From an uncultured Myxococcales bacterium (lineage in GTDB: Bacteria; Myxococcota_A; UBA9042): a stretch of 47,105 bases of DNA. The position numbers were made by a program, and so were the translations under genes. The stretch lies in contig CAINLT010000377.1 in the NCBI GenBank assembly GCA_903850505.1, positions 1-47,105 of the forward strand. Reading direction: 5' to 3'. Each line of letters starts with the position of its first letter. Within the stretch, counting starts at the first letter, position 1. Of this stretch, positions 20,529-29,211 are shown in pieces. Under the pieces are notes generated by a model, which had not been told where the DNA came from, made no database searches, and saw only the letters and a list, made by a program, of their open reading frames with translations.

Positions 20529-21230
20529 TCACGCGACGGCGCCAAAAAGCGCGCCGACGCCTGCGGTGATGGCCATTGCCAGCGCGCCCCAGAACGTCAC
20601 GCGCCCCGCGCCGACGAGTACGCCCGCGCCACCGACGCGCGCGGCGGTCCCACCCAGGGCCGCGAGAAAGACAAGCGACGTACCGGAAACCCACCAAATC
20701 AGCCCGCGATCGGGCGAAAGGGCGGTCACGGCTAGCGGAAGTACTGCGCCGACCGCGAAGCTCGCGGCTGAAGCAAGGGCCGCCTGCACGGGCCGCGCGG
20801 TCATCGTCGCCGAGATTCCCAGCTCATCGTGGGCGTGCGCGGCGATCGCGTTGTGCGCCATCAGCTGTTCGGCCACTTGCTTTGCCAGCGTTTCCGTCAG
20901 CCCGCGGCGGACGTAGATCCCGGCGAGTTCGCGGTGCTCGGCCGCTGGATTATCGCGCAGTTCAGCGCGCTCGCGGGTCATGTCGGCCTTCTCCGTGTCG
21001 GCTTGGGAATGAACGGAGACATACTCGCCCGCAGCCATGGACATCGCCCCGGCGACAAGCCCCGCGACGCCGGTCAGGAGGATGCTGCTGTGGCTGGAAT
21101 GCGCGGCGGCGACACCCACCACCAAGCTGGCGGTCGAGACGATGCCGTCGTTGGCGCCCAGGACGGCGGCGCGGAGCCAGCCAATGCGGTCGGTGCGGTG
21201 GCGTTCCAGGTGACGGGCGAGGTGGTGCAT
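20529..21230 (-). CDS. VIT1/CCC1 family iron/manganese transporter
   Basis: RAAVLGANDGIVSTASLVVGVAAA...GAMSMAAGEYVSVHSQADTEKADMTRE. Confidence 0.93.
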   Translation of the reverse strand: MHHLARHLERHRTDRIGWLRAAVLGANDGIVSTASLVVGVAAAHSSHSSILLTGVAGLVAGAMSMAAGEYVSVHSQADTEKADMTRERAELRDNPAAEHRELAGIYVRRGLTETLAKQVAEQLMAHNAIAAHAHDELGISATMTARPVQAALASAASFAVGAVLPLAVTALSPDRGLIWWVSGTSLVFLAALGGTAARVGGAGVLVGAGRVTFWGALAMAITAGVGALFGAVA

Positions 21231-21751
21231 GAGACGAGACCTTGAGCTGGCGGCGAGTCGCCGCACACATGGGCAAGGTAGGTGATTTTGTCGGCAACGG
21301 CGGCGCGGCTTCCGCGGGACGTCCGTATGCAAACGCGCCGTGCGAGGCTGCTGCGTGCTCGCCGGGGAGCGGCACGACAACCGAACGTGGCTTGAGCTTC
21401 GCGCCGGGCCTCCACGCAGCCCAGCAAAAAGCCTCCCCCGCCGGCGCCCAGCTTGCGCTGGACGCACCACCACCTTAGCGGTCCCGCAGCGTTTCCGCCG
21501 CGCCCGCCCCTCCGTGTGGGCCGCGGGCATTCGCCAGCGACCTCCCGGAAGCCAAGTTGTGGGCACACAGCTCCCCCGCCCGTACGCGCGGCTTCACCAT
21601 GAGCAACGGCCCAGCCCGACCGTCAGGATAGTGTTCGTGAGTTGCCGGGTTTTGCCGCGGCCGGTGCCGAAGAAATTTTCATTTCACTGCGAAGTCGCTG
21701 AACGGACACCGTGCTGGCGATGTCCCCGCCACCGGCATAGAATCCCGCGCC

Positions 21752-23182
21752 ATGCCGACGCCGCCCGCCAGCCCCAACGCCCTGAACCGCCTCGCCCTCC
21801 GCATGACGGCCCTCGCCGAACGCTGGCTCCCCGACGCCTTCGTCTTCGCCCTTGTCGGCACCGTGCTCGTCGTTCTCGCCGCGTTCAGCACCGGCGCCGG
21901 CCCGCTCGCGGTCGTCAAGTCCTGGGGCGACGGCGTCTGGTCCCTCGTCCCCTTCACCTTGCAAATGGCCATGATTGTCATCGGCGGCACGGTCGTCGCC
22001 ACCGCCGCGCCGGTCCAGCGCTTCATCGAGCGCATCGCCCGCATCCCGCAATCGCCCCGCCAGGCCACGGTCCTTTGCGCCGTCGCCTCGATGGTCACCA
22101 GCTGGTTCAACTGGGGATTTGGCCTCATTTTCGCCGCGGTGTTGGCGCGCGCATTGGCCCGCCAGGTCAAGCAGGTCGACTACCGCACGCTCGCCGCGAC
22201 GACGCTTCTGGGGCTTGGCACGGTGTGGGCGCAGGGGCTGTCGGGCTCGGCGGCGCTGCAAATGGCCACGCCTGGACTGCTGCCGCCAGCGATTCGGGCG
22301 ATCGCCGCGGGCAAGGACGCCGCGGGCGCGGAGCTCGTCAAGGGCGGCATCATCGGCCTGCAGCACACGATCTTTCTGTGGCAGTCCTTCGCGTGTGTGG
22401 CGATTGAGATTGGCGTGGTCGCGCTGCTGATTGCCGCTATCACGCCCGTGGGGCCACACGCACGCACGGCGGCGGATCTGGGCGTCGACCTGCGCGAGCC
22501 CGTGGACGACGCAACCGACACGCCCCGCCATCCCGGCGAGTGGCTGGAGCATCAGGCGTGGCTGTCCTGGATCGTGGTCCTGCTTGGCGCGGCGTACATC
22601 GGCGTCGCGCTCTACTCCGCCGAGCATATCGCCGCCGCCGTCACGCTGAACCTCGTCAACCTCGCGCTGTTGACGCTGGGTTTCGCGCTCCACCGCACGC
22701 CCGCGCGCTTGGCCCGCGCGTTCGCCCGCGCGACGCCGTCGGTGTGGGGCCTGCTCCTGCAGTTTCCGCTGTATGGCGGCATCGCCGCGCTGATTGTCGA
22801 CACCAAGCTCAATGACCGCATCGCCGACCTGTTCACGCGCCTCGCCACGCCGACGACGTTTCCGCCGCTGATTGCCGCCTATTCCGCGCTGCTGGGGATT
22901 TTCGTGCCGTCGGGCGGGTCGAAATGGGTGATTGAAGCGCCGTACGTGCTGGCCGCGGCGCATCGGCTCCATGTGCACCTCGGCTGGACCGTCGCGGTTT
23001 ACGACCTGGGCGAGGCGCTGGCCAACCTCGTGCAGCCGTTCTGGATGCTGCCGGTGCTCGGGATGCTGGGCCTGAAAGCCCGCGACGTGATGGGCGTGAC
23101 CTGGACGGTGTTCCTCGTGATGACGCCGGTCGTGCTGGGGCTTGTGACGGTCTTTGGCGCGACGTTGGCGTGGCCGTTGTAG
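21752..23182 (+). CDS. Short-chain fatty acid transporter family (AtoE-like)
   Basis: FNWGFGLIFAAVLARALAR, LPLYGGIAALI-type TM segments, LLGIFVPSGGSKWVIEAPYVLAAA. Confidence 0.88.
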   Translation: MPTPPASPNALNRLALRMTALAERWLPDAFVFALVGTVLVVLAAFSTGAGPLAVVKSWGDGVWSLVPFTLQMAMIVIGGTVVATAAPVQRFIERIARIPQSPRQATVLCAVASMVTSWFNWGFGLIFAAVLARALARQVKQVDYRTLAATTLLGLGTVWAQGLSGSAALQMATPGLLPPAIRAIAAGKDAAGAELVKGGIIGLQHTIFLWQSFACVAIEIGVVALLIAAITPVGPHARTAADLGVDLREPVDDATDTPRHPGEWLEHQAWLSWIVVLLGAAYIGVALYSAEHIAAAVTLNLVNLALLTLGFALHRTPARLARAFARATPSVWGLLLQFPLYGGIAALIVDTKLNDRIADLFTRLATPTTFPPLIAAYSALLGIFVPSGGSKWVIEAPYVLAAAHRLHVHLGWTVAVYDLGEALANLVQPFWMLPVLGMLGLKARDVMGVTWTVFLVMTPVVLGLVTVFGATLAWPL

Positions 23183-23259
23183 TCACGGCGGCCCGCCACG
23201 TCGGGTCCTCCGCGGAATTGCCGAAAAGACTTGCTTGACACAGTGTTTACGGCCACGCC

Positions 23260-25683
23260 ATGCTCGCCGCGAACGCAGCGCCACCCGACCGTTGGTGCGG
23301 TCCGGCGCTCCAAAGGACTCTCGTGGCGCGAAACTTGGATGCTCCCACCCTGCCGCTGACTGCGCGCTTCCTGGTCTTCATGGCCTTGGTGCTGGTCGTC
23401 GGTTGCGCCGCCGCACCGCCGACAGGCAGCGCACCACAGACGGACACGGCAACCGCGCTGCAAATGGCTGTCGATACCAAGTCCGCGGCGGACGCGCCCG
23501 ACACGACGGCCGACACTGGGCCACTGGACGCCGAACTTGCCGATGGGTTCGATGCCGCGCCACCGGATGCGACTTCCGACGCCGAAGCCACAGCGGTCTC
23601 CGATGCCGCCGACACGACGCCCACGACGACGTTCTCCATCACGACGCCGCTCAATTTTGGCCCCGGTCTGCTGCACGTGCGCCTGATCGACTACAGCACA
23701 CCCGTGAACGAGCCCACGCCCAGCGACGTCATCCTGTTCAACGCTCCCTCGCCGTTGCCGGCGAAGGTGACCGCCATCGTGCCGCCGGGAATTTGGCTCC
23801 CAACCGCCGCGTGGTTTGGCCTGGACGGGCAACTGATCGCGTCGTCGTTGAATGGCACGGCGTCCGGCGTCATCACGGTGACGCCAGGCCAGGCAGCGCC
23901 AAAGTCGATTGCGATAGCGATCAACACGCCGGTCGACAAGACCATGTGCATCACGCCGCCCATCAACCCGTTCTTCTCGGCGGCGGGCGCGTACATCGTG
24001 CCGTTCACCGATCTTGGCGTGTCGCATTTGCTGGAAGGCCTCGCGTGGAACGGCAAGTGGTGGATGGCCGCAAACGTCGAAGGCATCGGCAGCGTCAACC
24101 TCGCCAGCGCCGGCAAGAACATCGACGCGTGGGCGCCGTCCAAGATCGGCGACTGCCGGCACATCGCCCGCGAAAACGCGCGCCTTTTCTGCTCGGAGCG
24201 CGGCCCGGCGATTCGATGGATGGACGTCGACCCGGCGACGAACCAGATGGTGCAGCAAGGCGCGATTCAATTGGCGCCAACCGCGCACGCTGAAGGCATC
24301 GCGACGTCCGCTGGCCAGCTGTACATCGCGCTGCACGCGGCGGGCATCGCGCAGGTCGCGGTCCAGTCGCCTGGCATCCCCGTGCTCTACGCCCAAGGCC
24401 TGGTCGCGGACGCGTGGGCCATCGCGGTGCTGCCGGACGGCAAGGTCATTGTCGCGGACGGTCCGGCGGGGCTGAAGGTGCTTGCGCCGCTGCAGAACGG
24501 CAAGACGACGGTACTCAGCCAGCTTGCGCTGCCCGGACTGAGCGCACACCTCGCCGTCTCGGGGCAGACCGTGGCCGTTGGCGCGTTGGGCGGCGGGCTG
24601 CATCTCGTTACCGTGAACGCCGCCGGCAAGCTGACCCTGCTGGGCACACTGCCGGCGGGGCCATGGCCGGCGGTGGGCGTCGACGTCAAGGATGGCATGG
24701 CATACGTCGCGGCTGGGCGCGCGCTGCTCGCCGTACCCGTGCCCGCTGCACCGGTTGGCCAGCTGAGCGCCGTGTCCGCGACCCTGACCGACTCCTATAC
24801 GTCGCTGGATGTGCGCGCCGAGGGCAATCTTGCGTACACCGCCGAGTATGCGTACATCCGCGCGCTGATGCTCGATCCAACGCCACCTGTGGCGGGACCG
24901 GTGGCGATCCATGAGGCGGAAACGTGGACGAAGTCGGGCGCCGTGGGTAGCAAAGTGAAATTCGAGGCGTGGCTGTGGAATGCGGGAGCGACGCCGCTGG
25001 AAGTTGCTGAAATCATGGTGACGGACATGAACACCGCGGCGATTCCGCCGGGCAACGCGGAAGTTCCCAAGCCGTTGAAGATCGCGCCGGGCGCGTCGGC
25101 GAAGCTGAGCGTCAGCATTCTCAAGACGCAACCCGGGCCGCAGCAGTGGCTCCTCAACTTCGCGAGCAATGATCCGGCGCGGCCGTGGGCGTCGACCAAG
25201 CTGACGGAATCGCCGCTGGTCGGCAACGGCGACGTCCTGCCCAAGCTGGCGTATCAGGACAAGGACGCCAAGCTCGTGTCGGTGAACGACCTCGCCGCGG
25301 GCAAGCCGCTGCTGCTGATTGTCGCGTCAGAGAATTGCCCGGTGGCGTATGAACGGCTCGCGGCCATCGCGGCGCAGGCGCAGCCGTGGTTGAGTACGGG
25401 CAAGATTGTCGCGGTGAACATCAATCCGACGGACGACCCCAAGACCAAGGAAGTCGGCGGGTTCAAGCTGCCGTTTCCGGAACTCTACGCCCCGTTGACG
25501 TCAGCTACCGTCGGCGATTGGTCGGAGATCGCGGACTCGCTGCTGGCGCTGCCTGGCAAAGGCCCGATTCCGCCGCTGCCGCTTGTGTTCGTGGCCAACG
25601 CCCAGGGCGTGTTCATCTACAGCCACCTTGGGTACGCGCCCGCGGCGCTCAACGACGCGCTGATGGCTGTGGGCGGTCCCTGA
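23260..25683 (+). CDS. Lipoprotein: beta-propeller domain followed by an Ig-like/anchor segment and C-terminal redoxin-like domain
   Basis: FMALVLVVGC lipobox, GTG at 23323 is an alternative start; repeated PDGKVIVADGPAG-type blades; C-terminal LLLIVASENCPVAYERL...IVAVNINPTDDPKTKEVGGFKLPFPELYAPLTS. Confidence 0.75.
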   Translation: MLAANAAPPDRWCGPALQRTLVARNLDAPTLPLTARFLVFMALVLVVGCAAAPPTGSAPQTDTATALQMAVDTKSAADAPDTTADTGPLDAELADGFDAAPPDATSDAEATAVSDAADTTPTTTFSITTPLNFGPGLLHVRLIDYSTPVNEPTPSDVILFNAPSPLPAKVTAIVPPGIWLPTAAWFGLDGQLIASSLNGTASGVITVTPGQAAPKSIAIAINTPVDKTMCITPPINPFFSAAGAYIVPFTDLGVSHLLEGLAWNGKWWMAANVEGIGSVNLASAGKNIDAWAPSKIGDCRHIARENARLFCSERGPAIRWMDVDPATNQMVQQGAIQLAPTAHAEGIATSAGQLYIALHAAGIAQVAVQSPGIPVLYAQGLVADAWAIAVLPDGKVIVADGPAGLKVLAPLQNGKTTVLSQLALPGLSAHLAVSGQTVAVGALGGGLHLVTVNAAGKLTLLGTLPAGPWPAVGVDVKDGMAYVAAGRALLAVPVPAAPVGQLSAVSATLTDSYTSLDVRAEGNLAYTAEYAYIRALMLDPTPPVAGPVAIHEAETWTKSGAVGSKVKFEAWLWNAGATPLEVAEIMVTDMNTAAIPPGNAEVPKPLKIAPGASAKLSVSILKTQPGPQQWLLNFASNDPARPWASTKLTESPLVGNGDVLPKLAYQDKDAKLVSVNDLAAGKPLLLIVASENCPVAYERLAAIAAQAQPWLSTGKIVAVNINPTDDPKTKEVGGFKLPFPELYAPLTSATVGDWSEIADSLLALPGKGPIPPLPLVFVANAQGVFIYSHLGYAPAALNDALMAVGGP

Positions 25684-25701
25684 CGCGCAAAGTCAGCCTG
25701 T

Positions 25702-27234
25702 CTAGTTGCACACGCCAGGCATCGGGTCGGTCGGCGTGCAGCACGTCCAACAATGCGGGTACGGAAAGAGCGCGGGGCCGCTGCCGTCGCACTTGGTGCC
25801 CTTGGGGAAGCACGTTGTCGCGCCGTTAGCGGGCACGCACTTTTGCTGGACGACCTGCCATGATCCGCTCGCCGTGTCGCACGTGGCATAGACGCCGCCG
25901 AGGTTGGCGTCTGCTTTGTCCGTGTAGTACCAGCCGGTCGACGTGCCAGCAGGCAAGGTCACGTGGCAAGGCCCGCTGCCGGTGATGCCCCAGTCAAAGT
26001 TCACGGTGAGCGCGGGGCATTGGCCGGGGCAATTGGCGACCGTGCACGCGCTGTTGCCAAATGTGCCATCCAAGACGCCGTTGGTGCACGTCCGGGTCTG
26101 CGCGTCGCAGGTGGCGCCGCAACCGACCGCCGCGTCGTGCCACGCGGTGACGGACTTGCCGCTGGTGAGGCTGCCGCCCCACGGCAGCGCGCAGTCGGCC
26201 AGGCAGAGCGTCCCGTTGCCGGTGAAGCCGAGGTTGCAGACGCACGTGCCGCTGCCCGGCGTGCACGTCGCGTTGGCATCGCAGCCGGCGCTCGCGCACG
26301 TGTCCACGCACTTGCCGTTGGTGCAGACGCCCGTCGCGCCACAGCCGCCGGCGTTGTCGTCGATTTGGCCGTTGCAGTCGTTGTCGACGCCGTCGCAGAC
26401 CTCCGACTTGACGCCGACGAGCGTGCAGTCGCCCAAGCCGGTTGGGCCGCACGTCCGCGTACCGGGGCATTTGCCAACGACCTTGCCGCTCAAGTCCTTC
26501 TGTTCGGCAAAGCACGCGGTGGCCAAGCCCGTCGCCTTGGCGACCGCCGTGCAGGAGCATGTGCCGAGGCTCTTGCCGTCGCTCGTCACGCGGACGCATT
26601 GCAGGGATTTCGGCCCTTCCGGCGATTGCGCGACCTGGCAGTCGTAGCCGGTGGGGCAGTCGCCCGCGGCCTTGCACGGTGCGCCGCAAAAGCTGCCGAA
26701 CGCGCCTTCGTCGACGCACAGGCTGCCCGTGATGCCGGGTTCCTCGCAGTCCTTGGTCGCGCTGCACGGGTAGCAGAGCTTGCCCCACGCGGCGATGCAG
26801 ACGTCGATGGGCTGGCCGCTCGTGCCAGGCAACGACGCGCACGTCTGGTCCTTGCCGCAAACCGCGCCGCACGGCGCAGCGCAGCGCTTGCCATCGGGCG
26901 TGTCGAGGCATAGGCCGGTGCCGCAATCCGCCGCGCCTGCGCAGGAGCAACCGGGCGCGCCGGGGCATGTCTGCGGCAAAGTCGCATCGCCCGTGACGTC
27001 GGCGATTCCGTCCGCGACGGCGTCAGCGGCTGCGTCCAGCTTCGTGTCGGCGAGCACGTCGACTACGGCATCGCTGGCCTGCGCATCGGTTTGCCCGGCG
27101 CCATCCTGGAAGCCCAGCGCCACATCCGTTGCATCTGCCTGTTGATTGCCGCCGGTCGCGACGGTGCTGCTGCACCCGCACACCGCGATGAGAACGCCCA
27201 ACCACTGAATCGTCCGCGCGTTGCCCACAAGCAC
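25702..27234 (-). CDS. Cys-rich lipoprotein with EGF-like segments and MopE-type CDGVDNDCNGQIDD motif
   Basis: GVLIAVCGC lipobox; Asp/Ala linker; EVCDGVDNDCNGQIDDNAGGC; CASAGCDANATCTPGSGTCVCNLGFTGNGTLC. Confidence 0.83.
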   Translation of the reverse strand: MLVGNARTIQWLGVLIAVCGCSSTVATGGNQQADATDVALGFQDGAGQTDAQASDAVVDVLADTKLDAAADAVADGIADVTGDATLPQTCPGAPGCSCAGAADCGTGLCLDTPDGKRCAAPCGAVCGKDQTCASLPGTSGQPIDVCIAAWGKLCYPCSATKDCEEPGITGSLCVDEGAFGSFCGAPCKAAGDCPTGYDCQVAQSPEGPKSLQCVRVTSDGKSLGTCSCTAVAKATGLATACFAEQKDLSGKVVGKCPGTRTCGPTGLGDCTLVGVKSEVCDGVDNDCNGQIDDNAGGCGATGVCTNGKCVDTCASAGCDANATCTPGSGTCVCNLGFTGNGTLCLADCALPWGGSLTSGKSVTAWHDAAVGCGATCDAQTRTCTNGVLDGTFGNSACTVANCPGQCPALTVNFDWGITGSGPCHVTLPAGTSTGWYYTDKADANLGGVYATCDTASGSWQVVQQKCVPANGATTCFPKGTKCDGSGPALFPYPHCWTCCTPTDPMPGVCN

Positions 27235-27318
27235 CCCGTTTCGCGCCGGCGAGCCGGCATTGTCATTGCGTCCAAAGTCGGACTGTCGCGCCGCGATGGT
27301 GCACGCCAGCGCGCGCCG

Positions 27319-27909
27319 CTACAACCCCGGCGGCAGCCGATAGCCGAACTTCACAAGCGAAACGCGCGAACTGGCAAAGCTGTCCGGCACGTCCCACACC
27401 AGCGCATCGGCGAGCCGGGTAATCGTGCTGAACATCGCGCAGACGTAGGCGGCGTCGCGCACGCCCGCGGGCGTCACACCGGCGGCAAGCACCTGCTGCA
27501 GCGCCGCGGCGTCCAGTTCATCGGGGCGCAGCGCCATTTTCTCGAGGAACGCCAGCATCGCCCGCAGCTTCGGATCGATGTCGGCGGTCTGCCAATTCTC
27601 CAGCACTGCTGCGACCTTGGCTTCATCAAACAGGAACGACGCGACCGCGCCGTGGGCACCCATTCAGAATCGGCAGGCGCCAAGCTTGGCCGTAAAGGCC
27701 GCGAAAAGTTCGCGCTCGCCGGGCGTCCATTCAGACGGCCCGCGCATGACGTCCTGCAGCAGGTCCGAGTAGGGGCGACCCCAAAAATCGGAGCGGTAGT
27801 GGATGGTTTTCAGCACGCCGACGGGCTCCGCCTTGCTCTGCCAGCGCACAAAGCGCAAGAACAGGCGGTTGGCCCAACGACTGCCGCGATCGACGACGGC
27901 GAGTCTCAT
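27319..27909 (-). CDS. Selenoprotein: AhpD-like/carboxymuconolactone decarboxylase family peroxidase, in-frame UGA (27664-27666) read as Sec
   Basis: ORFs 27909..27664 and 27663..27319 are in the same frame with one TGA between them: ...GERELFAAFTAKLGACRF-U-MGAHGAVASFLFDEAK...; CxxU(C)xxxH active site; downstream SECIS-like hairpin. Confidence 0.9.
27636..27653 (-). promoter_or_regulatory. Bacterial SECIS-like stem-loop ACGGCGC-GGUC-GCGUCGU
   Basis: 7-bp stem (including one G-U) with GGUC tetraloop; loop begins 18 nt after the UGA. Confidence 0.8.
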
Positions 27910-28214
27910 GCGCGCTCCTGTTCGGCCAGCAGGGCCAGCACTTTGTCCAGGCGGTCGCGACCCGCGCCGGTGGCCGCGGCGACGGTCAATTCAAAAATCT
28001 GGTCTTCGCTGTAGCTTGACCGCAATGCGTCAACCTGTTCATCCGTCGTCCGCAGCGCGTCGACGTGCACCTGATGCACGTATGCCCCGGTAGCCCCCGC
28101 GAGCCCGCGGTCATCGGCTGCTTGCTGGCGGAGCAGCGCGGGCGTCGCGCCGGGCCCGATGAGCACGCGCTCGAGCAGCGTCTGCCATTTCTGGCGGTGG
28201 GGATTGGCGGGCAT
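27906..28214 (-). CDS. Small CMD-like partner protein, translationally coupled (4-nt ATGA overlap) to the selenoprotein
   Basis: MPANPHRQKW...TTDEQVDALRSSYSEDQIFELTVAAATGAGRDRLDKVLALL; GGAG SD 6 nt upstream. Confidence 0.7.
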   Translation of the reverse strand: MPANPHRQKWQTLLERVLIGPGATPALLRQQAADDRGLAGATGAYVHQVHVDALRTTDEQVDALRSSYSEDQIFELTVAAATGAGRDRLDKVLALLAEQERA

Positions 28215-28464
28215 TGCAGGCTCCAGCGAGGGCAAGTCGGGCGTGGACAGTCAAAGATTCTGCTGGCGGTGCGCACAAGTTGCAAGCGGATTCACCGCCC
28301 GCGGCTGGCGTGGAGCGCGCTCAACGCGCCGACTGGCAGTTGCCCCGGCCCGGAAACGGCGCCGCGACAAAACGCCGACATCGACAACGCTTGCTGTACG
28401 CACTTGCAACATGACCATGACAATTGGACAATGCCTGCCGCGCCACTGAGGCGGAGGGTTCCCC

Positions 28465-29160
28465 GTGCAGCAACAGCCTGAATCACCGCTTGTCGAGCGG
28501 CTGAATCGCATCTGGCAGCGGCTCGTCGCCAAGGCGTGGTTTCGCGTCGTGCTCGTGACGCTGACCGGCGTCTTCCTGTCGTATTCCTACAAGACCGTCA
28601 ACGAGTCGTTCTCGCCGCGCTACGACTTCACCCTGCCGATCGACGCCCAGATTCCGTTCCTGCCCTGGAGCGGCATCATCTATTGGAGCTACTACGGGCT
28701 GTTCGTCGGCGGCGCGTTTGTCATGCGCACGACGCTGTTCACGCGCGCGTGGGTCGGCGTGCTGGTGTGCAACCTTGTCGCGTACGTCACGTATTTCTTC
28801 TTCTGCGCCCACGTGCCGCACCCGGACATCACCTACGTGCAGCCGGGCTGGCTGAACGACACCTATCGCGGCTTCTACATGCTGGACGGCCCGGGCAACA
28901 CGCTGCCGAGCCTGCACTGCGCGCTTTCCGGCCTGCTGGGCTGGAACATCCGCAAGCACAGCAAGCTGTGGCTGGCGTGGGCGCTGCTGATTTCCCTGTC
29001 GACGCTGACGACGAAGGAACACGTGTTCCTCGATCTGGTGGCCGGCTGGCTGCTGGCGGCGATTGTCCAGCGGACGATTGTGCGGCCGGAGTTGGACGAG
29101 CCCGATGAGCCGGCGGAAGACCGGACGCTTGGCCAGGAATTCGACGCGGCGACGATCTGA
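28465..29160 (+). CDS. PAP2-superfamily membrane phosphatase/transferase (GTG start)
   Basis: NTLPSLHCALSGLLGWNIRKHSK...TLTTKEHVFLDLVAGWLLA. Confidence 0.85.
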   Translation: MQQQPESPLVERLNRIWQRLVAKAWFRVVLVTLTGVFLSYSYKTVNESFSPRYDFTLPIDAQIPFLPWSGIIYWSYYGLFVGGAFVMRTTLFTRAWVGVLVCNLVAYVTYFFFCAHVPHPDITYVQPGWLNDTYRGFYMLDGPGNTLPSLHCALSGLLGWNIRKHSKLWLAWALLISLSTLTTKEHVFLDLVAGWLLAAIVQRTIVRPELDEPDEPAEDRTLGQEFDAATI

Positions 29161-29188
29161 TCGCGGGCGGAGTGTATCGAGCCCGGTC

Positions 29189-29207
29189 CGGCCGCTTCGG
29201 TCGGCCG
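29189..29207. terminator. Hairpin CGGCCG-CTTCGGT-CGGCCG between convergent genes
   Basis: Perfect 6-bp stem with internal C(UUCG)G tetraloop; no U-tract; lies in the convergent gap 29160-29212. Confidence 0.45.
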
Positions 29208-29211
29208 TTCC

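Noticed and set aside
19382-20545. N-terminal ~390 aa of the minus-strand ORF 17015..20545
   Set aside because: Open only as antisense of the thioredoxin-fold gene; the real start with signal peptide and lipobox is at 19381
27319-27909. Pseudogene/nonsense mutation interpretation of the split AhpD-like gene
   Set aside because: TGA falls exactly at the catalytic second Cys position and is followed by a well-placed SECIS-like hairpin; recoding is more likely than decay
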